From contig JAILWY010000026.1 of NCBI GenBank assembly GCA_022113835.1, positions 14,659,001-14,723,000 of the forward strand: a stretch of 64,000 nt of DNA, written 5' to 3'. A program made the position numbers and the translations under genes. Below the pieces are notes generated by a model. The model was not told where the DNA came from. It was given only the letters and a program-made list of their open reading frames with translations, and ran no database searches. Positions 22,401-37,400 of the stretch are shown in pieces; position 1 is the stretch's first letter, and every line of letters starts with the position of its first letter. Origin of the DNA: Atopsyche davidsoni. Lineage: Eukaryota; Arthropoda; Insecta; Trichoptera; Hydrobiosidae.

Positions 22401-25400
22401 TTGCGATGTTAGAAGTGCGTATTAGGGTGAAACTGTAATGAAATTCGGAAAGATTTATGGGGTCATACCAAGCTTATTAGATTACTTTTTTCCATGAAGG
22501 GTTGTTAGTGCAAATAAAGCATAAAGGCAATGGTTTTAAGTGTATTCGTATTATTGCGTATTTTTTTATTATCATTTGCGCAGGTAATGCTTGCCAGCAG
22601 GTCGGAATCACCTGTATAGAAAATCGGCATAAATTGGCGCAACGCATTTGAGAGCGATTATTTTTCGCACGCTCTCAGATCGGCACAAGTGCATTGCGTT
22701 CCCAAGTTGATTGAGAGCGATCAAGCCGCGAATCCTTCCGCACAACGGTGGATGAAAACTGCAATTAGCGTCACGAATGTTGCCAGATCACGCAACGCCG
22801 AGGCGGCCTGGCAACCCACGCAGAAATGGCGCCGCTTAAAATAGACGCGGGCGTAAAATTAAAATCAAGCGGATGTGTTTATTTGATTTTGGTTGATATT
22901 ACCTGCTAATTGAGACGGCGAAAATAAAGACGCGAGACCACGCAGATATTTTTTTGATTAAATTATCTAAAGAAATTTTAAATAAAATAAAATACTTGAG
23001 TGATTTTTCCATATAAGAAGTTCAATATTTTTGACAGAGAGTACTTGGTGGAATTCCATTTTAATATTTTTGAAACAGAGTGTATATGTTAGATAATGCC
23101 AACGTGAAAGGTTGGCGAAACCGGTCACTAATAAAAACGAAAATGTGAAAAATCACTCAAGTATTTTATTCAAAAATATTTTTCCATATGTTAATTTTTA
23201 TTGGTGACCGGTTTCGCCAACCTTTCTCGTTGGTATTATCGAACTGAATGAGAATTTATATAATACCAAGCAATTAGGTAAACACTAGTAATTCCACCGA
23301 GTACTCTCTGTCAAAAATATTGATTGTTTAAATATTGGATACGTTATTGTTGAAACGCCTTTAAATATTATATCAGTCTTACTGACGACTGAATAGTGTA
23401 TGAATGAATTTGATATTTAATTTTGCCATTAGCTTGAATATAACGATGCTGTCTTTTATTTAAAATGGTTTTAAAAACATTGTATGTGCGTATGGATTTC
23501 TTTTTGGCAACAAACTATTAAATATACAAAATAAAGTACATTTGATAAATTAAGTTTTTGGCGTGCTCACCCAAAAAGGGGAAACGCTTTTTAATTTTAA
23601 TATTATTAAAAACTGGATATTTGGTATTGAGCGTGAAGTAAAAATAAATGGTAGTTTAGATCAAATAAACTGCTTTTTTTAGCTGCTTCGTAAGTATATG
23701 TATTCATTCATATCTGCTCGTTGTTATTAGAACTGGGGTCAGTGCCGTTTAAGAGATTATGCTTTCATCTGAGTGATCGTTGAAATATCAAATTACGATA
23801 TACACCGGACGCTTCTGAGAAGTTCATTTGAGTGGCATATAAAGGGAATGAATCTCGCATTTACATTAATTAAATGGAGTATAAAATAAAGTAAAAAAAA
23901 ACAGCTGTTTTTACTTATTTAATTGTATTGATTACCACCTTGCTTAAATTGTAATTTAAAAAATATTTTGCTATCATAATTTTTATGATAAAAATACAGC
24001 GGAAATTACTTACTATCATAGAGTTATTATAAATAATCAGATAGTGAAGTGAAAAGTAAAACGGTTATTTTATTTTTTTGACTTGTTGTAAAGGTTGTTG
24101 GGTGTACGAGCATCTACGAGTGTAAATGTAAAAGGGTATAAAAATCGATGAAGGAATGGCCGATGCAGTCGGGGTTGGAGAAACGGGGTGGTTGTGATTT
24201 CCACGAATTCAGAACAAAGAAGTTATCAGCGAATAAATTATGGCAAATCACGAACCACGAGGCAACAAAGAAAGAACCTCGCATGTGTTACCTCAGGTAT
24301 ACCTTTGACCTTAATTGAGACGCATGATAAATAATTAATTAACACGTGTTATGTAATCAGGTATTCATTACGGAACTATTTACAGGTGTGCTGTGTCGAA
24401 AAATTAAAAGGTCAGATTTATGCGTTGATTCCGCGTTATGGTGTATGCTTTCACTTGATAATATTTACAGTTAAATTTTTGATGCGTAAAACATATATAA
24501 ATATGGTAGAATATTTATATCGAACTTCTAAAAATATACGGTACATTATTTAGCTTTTAACTGTGATTGAAAAAAAATCTGTGAATTCGTGTTTTCGTAA
24601 AAATAAATAAGAGTTTACAAAAAATATTTAATGGCTGCGTATGTAAATTTTGAAAGACTCGCCAGTGAAAATACGCCCAGTGACAAGTAGCCCGACAAAA
24701 ACCGCGATAATAACAATAAAAAACGTTTTCCAGTCTGCGGAGCCCTCCCCTCGCCCACTTGGGGGTAGTTTTCCACGAAAACGTATTTGTTTTTCCACGA
24801 AAAGGCTTGGCTATTGCTGCCAGCGACATCTGTTGCCGGGCGTAGCTGATGGAAATTAATTTCACGGTTTTTATTATAATTAACTTAGCACGATGATGCA
24901 CACTTTATAAACATAATAGTGCATTTATCACGCAGATATGCGACGATACAAATCATATATATTTTTTGTTGTTGTGAACTTCGATACTTTTGTTTTCTTT
25001 CGGTAGATGGCACTAGTGAAAAATGTAAATAAAAACAATGATTCTGGTACTTGATTTTCTATTAATTTAATCCACTATAAAGGCTTTTATACACAAGGGT
25101 TTTTTTCCCTACATAGCTCAATAACTAAAATAGAGAAATCTATGTAAAACCAGGGGATAGCACATACCGTATCATGTAAAAGTGTTTAATACTACGTTTG
25201 AGTAATGGTTATTAATCATTTGACAAATAATCAAGAGTATTAATCTAGAAGAGCGTTATTTAGATTGTGAGATTAGAGTCAATTGACTGGTGTGAATGCG
25301 TTTTCAGAACAAAAGTGATCCAAGTTTGAGGACCACCCATCTGTTACAGCCAATGATCTAACCACCAAGTCAACAATCAAACTAATTTGACCTTCGTTTA

Positions 25401-28400
25401 CGTTTACTTTGTTTTTCTATTAAGATTTGATTGGTTTGAGATAGCGTATTCGTCGTATTGTCTAATGAGATTCATCAATAGACTCTCAATAAAGCGAGTG
25501 GGTTATTTTGAAGTACCCCAGTTCCCAATGGGTTTATGCGTTGATATGATGTAGAGACTTGACAGTTGTCGTGGTTAAACGTTGCTAACAAGACCAACTC
25601 CATGTTATCAGTGGGCACTGGTGGCCGGGCAGGTGTAGGGGCATACCTGTTTGAAGGCGGCGCTCCTCTCGGTGGCCACTGTGCCCGCAGCCATGCGCTG
25701 GGTGGAACCTGCAGCACTTCGGTTCTCCTGGAACCTCACGTCCCTGGCGTGGACCCTCTTCATCTGCGAGTTGGCCACCGCCTCCTCAGCGGTGTAGCCC
25801 TCCGACACCAGCTTCGTCTTGGACGCTGACGACATGCTCTTCTGCTCGAACTTCACCGTGTCCAGGGAGCCTGGAAACACAAAGCACCCTCAGTAAAAAA
25901 CGCCAAGACACCGTAGGTGTAGGAGATCACAAGAAATACATTTGAAAATTATCTTTTGCATTTAAGAATGCATATCATTGCCTACACGATTTATCCAATG
26001 AACCTTTAATCTATATGTAATGCCATTATCAATTATATGTGCTTGATATTAAATAAAATACATATAGAAGTATTCAAAACATCGATTAAATACAGTCGAA
26101 TTTCTTCACAAGAACATCGTCACAAACAAAACATTCAATTTAACGAAGCCTTTTTGAGGTCACGTGCAACTCGTTTAAGGGGTTTTATTATATCATATAC
26201 AGGGTGTTATGTTAATGTCTTCACTTTGTGTATCAGGTCAAGTTTACGAGGTCTGGTGTAGCGGAACGTTTTGACTCGGTCGGTACAGTGTCACGGCTGG
26301 ACTGAGCTGGGAGCCGCGCGGTTGTTCTTCCTCAATTAGAGTTAAAGTGACAATAATTTCAAGGATCAAACATACACGCAGTGTAGTGCTTACGAATGCG
26401 TGTTTTAAGTTACATTCAAAACAAAGGTAAGTACTTTAAAACCACTCAGTATTATTAGTATTATTTATGTCATTGGTATACTCGGCGATGGCTATTTAAA
26501 TATTCAATAATCATCGATAATATGCAGCTTTAAAATGCTGCATTAACCGATTCAAATTCTTGCCCAGTGACAGGTCCACAGCGGTCGGAAGGACTAAGGC
26601 GCAAGGCCGTCATTGCCAAGAGGTGTGGGTTTGAATACTCCGTTTATTTAATTATTCAATTTGAGAATTACATATGATACCGCACTCGTAGCTGTTTTAA
26701 GAATTTACTCATTTCATTTAATAAAATTTAAATAAATGCTGTAAAATTATGAGGCTCGTTGATAATCAAAAGGTAGCAAAACAGTTTAAAACCGCGAGTG
26801 TTTTCCACAATACCAATGTACGGAATCTTCTAGCAATTCGACCGGTTATATTTGCTTAGGAATTTCTTTTAAGAGTAAGAGAGGAATATTTACAGAATAT
26901 TCGGAGTGTGCAGATAAATTGATAGCTGTAAAAAGTGAAAACAGAATATATCTTGTATATCGACCGACAGTGAAATACTGACCGAGTGTCAACGGCTAGA
27001 CTGACCGGCGCAGCGAAGACAAACCTTTTTTGAGTGGCATACAATACATTATCTAAAAAAATATATTAATTTAAAAAAAACGTGTGCCAAATACGATATC
27101 TTGATTCTTCAGCATTTTGTGAAACAGTGTTGGCATTTGTAAAATTATTTTCATTTAAAATGCCACAAATAAAGGTCATCGTCCACCCTTGTGATATCGG
27201 ATTTCAAAACAAACAGTTGATAAAGAAAAAAATATATATATCACTTCTGAATCACGGAAAACATAAATATCAGTGGCTCACAAAAGAAAAATACGATTTA
27301 AAAAACTTGTAATGTTTTTGTTTGTATAACGCCTCTGCTTCGCTTTTATTATAAATTATATCATGATGATTCTGCAAGTGAAATATGCAACGTAATATAC
27401 TCATTAAAAGTGAATTAATTTACTGATTTTTAGTAAGTCAGGCGCGTGCCGCAAGTTTGGAATCGCTGACCCAGCGTGACGACGATATATTCTTTTGATA
27501 ATTGGAAAGAGGACGGCCACAGTTCTGGCGCGCTGGCATTGTCTGAAGCTTGACGATTGGCAGGAAGGAATCTTGGCAGAGCCCCAGCTGGAGCTGATGG
27601 TATTATGACACTGCTTCCCTCACACGTAAGATTCATCCCACTGTGCTGTAATGACTTCCGAGAACAATACCGCTTACTATGATCAAGTATAAAATGATCA
27701 TTTTTATGTTTATTTTTGGGGACTTGAAAAATTATAAGTAAGCTTTCTACATGAAATGATTATTTATCCTCCGCCTAGAAATGGTTAAAAAAAATTAATA
27801 GATGTATATACACATATACAAGCCGTGCTTTAAAAATAGCCTTGATTAACTAAAGGGAGACATTCAAGCTCAGACAATCTAAGAATGAGAAAGTAGTCAC
27901 CTATACTATTGAAGAGTGCAATAATCCTAGTAGAAATGAATCTCATATCTGACTGTGTATTTGATCGCGAGAAATTCAGTTAAGGGTTTACCGAATAAGG
28001 AAAAAATAATTAATAGTTCAATTATATTCAATTTCAGATATCCACTATTAGAGTTACTAACGATTTTTTTCAGTAAAAATGAATTAGAATTAAATGCCGT
28101 CAGTGGTTGGTGTAGGAGATCTTTCGGTGTAATTTTATGCAAAAATCAATAAACTTTTGTAGGCATCTTGATGTTTAAGAGTTAAATGATATGATGCCAT
28201 GTGCCACGTGATTCTTGTTATAATAATCTACAGATACCAGACTATGCCCACGCGTACACTCTGCAAAGCATGACTAGTCATTTAAATAGGTTAATGCAAA
28301 ATATAGCGAATACAACAATGTAGATAAAATAATATATAATTGTAGAATAGGTTACTACACTCTTGCCGACTCTACCGTTTATTTATTAATTGTATTTTTT

Positions 28401-31400
28401 TAGTTCTGAAGTTTTATTTATTAATGATATGGGGAACTTTTTATACTTTTTATACGTTTTAGCGTGACTAGTTTCGACCAACAGACTTGGTCATCATCAG
28501 ATGCAGTTCAGTTTTATTCTGCATCTGATGATGACCAAGTCGAAACTAGTCGTGCTAAAACTATAATAAACTCAAAGTGAAGATAGTAAAAAAATGGATC
28601 TTCACCAATCAAATGCCTTGTCCCTCAACCCAAGAAGTTTTATTGTTGTATTTTCTGTGTGTTGGGTTAAAGCTATATTTTATCGTGAATTCCAAGCTAA
28701 GTGCGGCAGGTTATCATCAGTCGGTCGCTGTCTTCACTCTGGCTGTTGTTATTGAGAGAATTCCAAAAGACAATGTACGGAAAAATTCAGTCGAATCACC
28801 TGCATGCACCAGCGTATGCTAATTGCGGAAAGAAGAAAAACGACGTACAAGTAAACAAGACTGTTAAAAAAAATTCTCATTGCCAGTTGCAAAGATTTCG
28901 TTTGATTCGAATTTGGTTATAAGTAGGCAGTTTTTTTTTTATTCAGAGATGAATTAAGTACTTACTGCTGGTGGTGCTGAGCATGTGGTCGAGGGGGTGA
29001 GGGTTGGAGAGCTCGACTGTGCCCCCCGGGGGTGGCGTATCTGGATCAGGGTAGGTCACGAGGGGCTCGTTCATATCGCTGTCTGGATCCACCGCATCCA
29101 CCAGGTTCTCCATGGAGTTGCGGAGGCTACAGAAGAAGAAATAACGACTTTACAGTATTTCATTAGTTAATAATATATATAACGTTTTTCTAATTATTCA
29201 AATTTATGTGCGTACTAAAAATTTTATTATTTACATAGAATTCCCGGTATGTTTTGTAAAAACTGTGTAATAGTTATTTATAAATATTTTGAATTAAAAA
29301 AAACTCAAATTATCATTAGTCTATTACATTGTGTATTTGACATTTGGAATATATACGCGTATAATACTATTCACAACGCGATCGTGATATATGCGTAAAT
29401 ATTCACGAAAGTTCCAATACAGAAATAAACATTAGAATTTAAGATTGAGTGATCAAGAGATGCAAATAGCCGGACCTCTTCGAATTGAATCTAAAATTGG
29501 CAGCGATTCTAATGAGACACGGCCACTCAAAATTCTTACGAATTTATCAGTTGAGACTTGAGAAGAAAGATTCCTGGAATGTCAAATCCACAACACCGAA
29601 AAAAAACTAGAAATATATATTAAAACATGTTTATGTGATACATACTTTACTACGCTCTTAAGAAAATCCAGAAAAATCACGCTCGATGGAGCATTATTAT
29701 TTCACAATAATTCACGGCACAGTGCAATTTTTTCAGTCCAAACTGGTTAAGGCATGATGTATGCGTTGCGTGCCTGAACTGAATGAAATAATATCGTTGT
29801 GTCTTTTATTGTTTTGAAACTGAATGTGTCGTCCCGGGCGAACGGTCGGAAGCCGACTGATAAAATGTCACTGCATGACAATAGAAGCGACTCGTGTTAT
29901 ATGAATAATTAATCAACTTTTTATTGAAACAATATACTGATGCACCTACTCGGTGCTATTCAATTTATTATTTTCAAATGTAACAAACAGCACAGGTATC
30001 GTCATATCGTATACAACCGAAATAAAACTAAAATTCTTCAAGGTTTTTTTGTTGTTTTATAAATGTGTCGTTTAATTAAAAATGTACGAAAAAATAAAAC
30101 AGTGTTTTTATTTCTAAACACACGTAGAACAGGTAAACTTTTGTAGATTAATATTGTTCATAAATTAATTTTATTTACTATCATTACTAACGTCGATAAT
30201 ACGCAGTATCAAAAATGTAAAGTGGATTCAAAACCTGAGCAGCGGTTTAACTCATCGAACATGAAATAATCTAAATAGTAACAAAAAAAAAATTATATTA
30301 GTTATGTGTAAACTTCGAGTAAAAAAGTTGTTTTGAAATTCGTTACCCATTTTATAATAATTTTAAAAAATTGAATATAAAATGATTTATAAAATTTATA
30401 AAATGATTCACCTTAATTTTAGATCTTCGTAACCGAGTAGTTTTATAATAAAAAGTTTTTACTTTCAAAAACTAAACGTCACATGTATAAAAAATTCGTA
30501 TTTTTTAAATAATTAACTTTTGATTCTGACAATCGTTATTTGATAACAGTATTTATTTTTGTAGGTTTTCACGACCTTGAGTAAAATTTGATATATGACG
30601 TTTCGATTCAGTCAGTTGGATTCATATTCAATACCGAACGACGATTAAAAACGTTGAGAAAATAAAAATAGACGAAGAAGTCAGCATTGTTGATAATAAT
30701 ATTTTATGCAGAAGCACTTTTCATAATTTAACTGTAAAACTTAAGTGTTAAAACGCGCGTTGTTTAATAAAGTTAGAAATCAATATAAAAAATACTTTTC
30801 GATTTTTTTACACTGCAGAAAACGGAAGTAACAGACGTGAAAAAGAAAAACATCGGAAGTGTATATTATTTACAGAAAAAAATACAAATAGTCAAATGGC
30901 TAACAAGTAACACTCATTTATATTTGTGAGTACTTTTGCCTTTCAAGAGCTACAAGGGTTAAGCCCTCTTACGCTCACAATTTTTTTTTTTCGTTATTTG
31001 TAAGCTATTTGACTTTGTATTTATTATTTATATGGTATATTAAAAATTGAACCTGCTCTAAGAACACGGCTTTAATTCGTTTGATTATCTTCCATTTTAA
31101 GTAGTACACAAAAATCGTAGCACAGATCACACTTTGAAAATTTTTCAATAAACATACATTTCCAAAACTTCTATCATGGTCGTCATTTTCGCAAAGAGTT
31201 TATAAACACAATATGAAAGAAAAACTTGTGACTTGGCACTAATTATAAAGGGAAATTCACTTGTTAAAACTGAGGGCCGCGTTCGAGAGATTTTTCATTT
31301 CAGAGATGGAGTTCTTGAGCTCGGAGAGGTCCGACTTCATGGAGTTCGTCTTCATCTCTGATGATGTGAGGTGCAGGCGGGAGAGGCTGCTGGAGGTGCT

Positions 31401-34400
31401 GGTGTTGGACACCATCTATAAACAGACACACACTCATTTAGTGGGCAAAGTAGCAGGGGTGCGAGAGGAAAAACGTTTTTCCCATTTCCCGTATTTTTTA
31501 ATAAATTAATTCAAATGAATTTGATATATGGCAGTATACAATATTTTTTTATTTTACAATTTTCTTAACTGAATATAAATTATTTCAAATGGGTGGTTAA
31601 GCATTAATATGCTAATAAAATAATACACGATACCGCTTCACGTACATCACTTTGTATATTTTATTATTCAAAATATTAAGATTAAATTTTGCAACCTATC
31701 TATAATACTGAATAAATAAAATTAAAAATGATAATGGTTTTTCAGGCCCTGGTTGTATTTTATTTTTATACTTAAAGATAAGGTTCTATTACTCCGCAAC
31801 GTCCCGTATCATTATGCAAATACGAGGAACGTGGCTATAAACGATAACTCACACTTTTTTTATCATATTTAAGTATAATGCTATATAAGATTTAAGAAAC
31901 GCAAATAAGAGAAATTATTTAACAAGATAAAACGGAATCACACAACATGACTAACAATAATTTGAAGTAAAACAGATTAAAGAATTAATTTCATTTTCAA
32001 GAAAGCAACAAATTTTAAAAGTATACGTTATTTCATGCCAACTGAAAGTGTTATATGAGTTAAATATAACAATTCAATATTTTTGACCGAGAGTACTTGG
32101 TGATTTTCCTTTCACGTTGATTATCAAACAGAGTTTGATGTTTGATAATGCCATCGTGAAAGGTTGGCGAAACCGGTCACAAATAAAAACGAAGTATTTT
32201 ATTCAAAAATATTAAATATAACATCATTATTTAAAACAGCCATATATGTGTACGTATTTATTATGATGGAAAATAATGATTTTAAACTTGTTGAGGGACA
32301 AGGCATTTGATTCGTGAAGATCCATTATTATAATGATAAAAGTACCTTTGTATTTTGTCTTCACTTTTAGTCATCATCAGTTTAGTTATGCATCTGATGA
32401 TGACCCAGTGTATTGGGTCGAAACTAGTAATGCAAAAAAAACAAAGTTACTTTTATCATTATGTAATGATTTTAAAAATGAGGTTTATGAAAACTATGCT
32501 AGAAAAGTCGCTGCTTACTGGAAAATTTTCTTTGTCTACATACAAGTAAAAAATATTGATACACTTGCATATGATGATAGGTGATAGTTTTTTTTATGAA
32601 TAATATATATTATTTTATTATTATTTTTGGGAATTATCTAAAATGGCAGCCCTGCCCACGACACGGCGTCACTCTGCGAACTCGCTGAAGTGACGCGTTG
32701 TGAGTCAATGCCAACTCGCGGAAGATCGCAAGCCATTGCGTGGCGTCCGGGAGCTTCCCGGGAGTATTATGTAGTCCCCGTGGGAAAAGTGATGTCACAT
32801 GGACCAGCTTGGAACAACAATCAACAACCAGGGTCCAGAGACAGCTGTGTCACACAGAAGGAACCGCGCAGAAGTGTTGACGATGAAAAATCAATAGAAA
32901 AAATATAAATGATTTTCTCCGGCTATCGCAACTTGGCGGCATTGTATCCAATTTGACTAGATCGACTAGTCACTGATCAAGAATTAGAATCATTGCATTT
33001 TGGGTTGCTTTATAATTATAGTAGTAGTTTTTCGTATTGATTGAGACATGCATTTCTCAATAATATACGAGTACACTCAAATATTTTATTTTAATATTAA
33101 TCAAATATGAACTAATTTATTATATATGAGTAGCAAATTTTTTTTACTAGTAATAAATAAAACGTAGATCGGCATTTCTCGTATCAATCTATTTCAATAA
33201 TTACGACAGTCATGTTTATAATTAATATGATTAATTGTTGTTTATTGATTTCTTATATCGATAATCGGTTTTTCGACCCCTGCCTAGACGACAAGATGGC
33301 GGCGTGAGTCACTGAGGACATTCAACGGCTTTTCCCTTTAATCACGCTGACTGTCCTGGACAATAATAAACACGACGCTCGTGTCGTCCAGCGTCTCGAC
33401 GTCGCCGCTGATGTCGTTTAGTCAATCGAGGTGACGCTTCGGAGATCACCACCAGGAAAAGCTCTGAAGTCTAAATTCACGCAAAAACATTAACTTTTTA
33501 CTTAAACACTGTAAAAAATATAAGTTTAGATTCACATAGAAGCTTTAAATACACGCGAAAGCTCTAGATTTGACCAAAAGCTTCAGCTCTGAATCTGTGC
33601 GAAAGCTTTAAAATCGTGCGTAAGCTCTCAATTCAAAGAAAGTTCTGGATACGCGTAGAAGCTTTGAATTCATGCGAAGCCCTAAATTAGCTTACAAGCT
33701 CTAAAATTGTGTGGACTTTGTCTTTGGATTTGCACAGAAGCTCCGAATTCGTTGGAACATTGAACTCGCGCGAAAGCTTTAGCTTTGTAAAAGTGAAAGT
33801 GAACATGACATTTAAATACTGTATATTTGGTAAGTGATATTATGATTGTTATCAGTCTTTTTATAAGATAATATTAAAACAAGTAAAATACAGATATACT
33901 TAAAATAAAATATATTTATCAATAATATTTTCACATGTCACTACAATTATTTTGAAGTAACACTTGGAAAAATATTATTCTCAAATTTAATGTGAAAATA
34001 GAACAAAGATTAATAACAAAATTGAATTTCACATAATAATAGTAAGATGTAATTTTAACTTATTTCAGTAAAAAAAATACTATTGCCATTATTGTTACTT
34101 AATCACTAAAATTTAATCACATGTTTACTAATCTTAAATTGTAAATCAGAATGCGTCGTCAATTAAACAATATTAGATAAGTACTTACTCATTACTAATG
34201 TGAGATCACGAACAATTAAGATTAATTAACGATTGTTGTATTCAATCAGTTACAAGTACAATAACGTAATGTCGTACCGTTAAATAAGTTGGCATATACA
34301 GGTCATTAAAACAATACAATAATTAAACTATGACATTTATTATTAATAATGAGCAATAACCTACATTAAGCTTTGTTGAAATAAAATACATAAAAAATTA

Positions 34401-37400
34401 TTAATGATTGATCGATCTATAAAGTATTAAATCGTATGATTTTTTTTATAGGAATTTCTCTTTTTTGTGATTTTGTAAGTTCATTCAGGAAATTTTCCCA
34501 TATTTATTATATTTTTAAGACAGACTGTTTTTTTCCTTAACAATCAATATGAATATCTAGGATTATGTTTATTTGTAAGCGCTTCCGTCATTTTAATTTA
34601 ATTATAATGCAGTTTTATGAGAAAAGGGTAAAAGCTAATTTAAGTTTGACAAATATAAACCTTATTCGTGGTGAGGTAAATTACTTTCAGGAAGATGTAT
34701 TCCAATAAACGTGTTCTACGAATGTCTTGGCCAGGCTGTCTGGCGTTCCGGCAATCGAGTTTTATTTTTATTTTTTTAACCAATACTTCTTAGAATAGTC
34801 TAGGAAGTGATCAGACCATGTGTTTGCGTAATTTCTGGTTATTTTTTTCTTCTATGAAACGTATATATTTATATTTATATATACTAATGAATAAGCTCGA
34901 CTATAAATGTATAATTTCGGGTAATTACGTAATTATAGGTAGTCTAGAATGATGATTATTTTTATTTAATATTATATCGATTATGTTTACAGAATCAGAC
35001 TAGATTATCAGAAACAGAACCAATATTATTTTATTAATTTCAAATAATTGATTTTAACATAATTTTTATAAAATAAATAAACCAATATTGAAGATTTTAT
35101 TTAGGCTAAGTGCTTCCCTGTAGCAACATTTTTTTTAAATGTAAAAAAATATTTAATTATTGTAACTTAGTAAAAATATATAGACGACTGTAGAAAATGT
35201 AAAAAAAATATTTTATTTTTTTATTGAAAATTGCATTTAAAAGCTTATTAATCTGTTTTTTTTTTATTAAGTGTATATATGTTGTAAGGAGAGGCTGATT
35301 TTTTTTCTCTTAAAATCTTTGATGTTTTGATTTATAAAATATAAATACTTAACACGTGTAATGAAATTTATGAGTATTACAGGCTATTCGCATCCTTAAT
35401 GCGTTTTTTGTTTGTAACATTTGGGAATTGATATTTTCGATTAAATCAACACAAATTCTGTCAATTTAACAAAAAATACTGTATATTCCCTTGTGATCTT
35501 TTTTTTAATGGACATTGCCCCGCTAACGTTCCGAATAAACTAAAACACAATACTTAAGAGCGAGGCGTCAAAACAAGCCAATTTTTCAGTTCAATATGCG
35601 CGGAAAAACAAATCTGGAAGTTGGCCGACCGTGGCACAGATGGGGCTTGCGGGCCGAGTCCTGCGAGCGTTCTGGGTTCTTAAATAAACGCACAAGTGGC
35701 TCAGTGGGGAAATCGGTGTTATTGCTGTGACCATGGGGGGACGAGGCCAGTGGCGGCCAGTGGCGGCCAGTGGGGGCCAGTGGGGGCCAGTGGGGGCCAG
35801 TGGCGGCCGGCCAGCACACCGGGGGACGGAAATACACCGGCTGCGGATCACCTGCGGGCCGCCAGACGTTGCACTGTCCCACCAGTGGCAAACTAACAAC
35901 ACAAGAGTGTTTATATGAAAAAAGCTTATATTTTAATCCAATATACAAATAAATCATCAAGTGCCTCTCCTCAGAGAAGATTGGCGACCATTTCACTGAG
36001 CGTATACTCATGCTGAATCAGTGTTTCCGTGTGTCCCCCGGTCCTTCTACGTCTGCGTATCGCTGCTGCCCAATAGCATTATAACAAAGCTCTTGCGTTA
36101 AGATCTGATACTGCTTCTGCAGCAAGCTACAGAAGCAATATCAGGTGCCCCCACCTCTACAAGGTTACATATTTATACCTAAACAAACTCTATAACGAAA
36201 ACAGAAATCTATGTTGCCCTAATAACTGTTATAAATGAACTACTCAAACCAAAAAAATGTCATTTAACACAGATATAATTTGTAAGGATTATATAACAGA
36301 ATTATCTGCGGAGTAAAAGGACCCGTGGACCTCCTTCACTATTTTCCCCTTACAAAGCCATGAGCACTGCCTCATCATGAGTATATATATGCTCAGTGAA
36401 ATGGTCGCCAACCTCCTCTAAAGAGAGGCATGATTACACATATTCTGACTACCTGAAAGATGATTAAAAGTTTTTTAATCGCATACCGTTTTTTTTTATA
36501 AAACTCGTATGTTATTATTATAGATTAAGCCTCAGACATGCTTTTAAAAAAATATTTGATTCGTAGCATACATTTTTATCCGATCCAATAATAAAAGTGT
36601 AAAATGCACTATTATTGCATTTTATGCTTTTGCCCGCCGCCGGGTCTGAACACATACCTCGTAGCTAATTGCATTAAATAACCGATTTGTCTTTGCATTA
36701 TACATTCTAATAATAGATGAAGTGATAACACCCAAAGTGTAGACGGATAAGAATCTATGGACGTAGAAGATTAATAAATTGTTTTATTTGCACGTCAACG
36801 CGTACTGGCACTTTATCCTGTGAGATAACTGACGGGTGCGATTTGAAAAATGGCCGACAGCAGGCCGCGTATTATTTAATTTAGGGTCGGACAAAAAATT
36901 GCGCCGGCCATTGCTGCCAACATTTTAACATCATTATAATTTGCCTAAAAAAACTTAAGCAATGGGATAATATGCTGTTGTTTTTCCTTTGTTTTGTTCA
37001 AAGGGGAACACTTTGGAAAGGTGTCAAAACAAATCTTTGTAAACATGTATATTTAGAGATACTGGATCTATTTATGTTCTGGGTGAGCTTTCGCCCATAG
37101 CAACTGCAGCTTTTCGTGAGGTGTGCTTTCATTTTAATATGAAAACCTACAAACGAATCGTTGGCGAAACTGGTTTGTGATTTTTATTTATTAAAAATAT
37201 TTATAAGGAAACAATGAAGATTAAAATAAATATTTTTTACACAATTACGCAAGGTATACTTTATAACAGTTTTTTTTTAATTTTTACAGCTTCAATATCT
37301 TACATTTCGTGCAAAAAGACATTAATAACTTTAAGGCATTACTACATATATTATTTGGTAAATCTTTTGTGATCTTAGCATAAAAACAAAGCAATCTCAA

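Noticed and set aside
32333..32584. 83-codon frame crossing the hammerhead motif
   Set aside because: The frame runs through ribozyme stems and an AT-rich tail; the RNA structure explains the sequence better. Remnant coding of a retroelement downstream is possible but unproven.
33500..33790. CRISPR-like array
   Set aside because: The units are contiguous and diverged with no spacers, in a eukaryotic genome.
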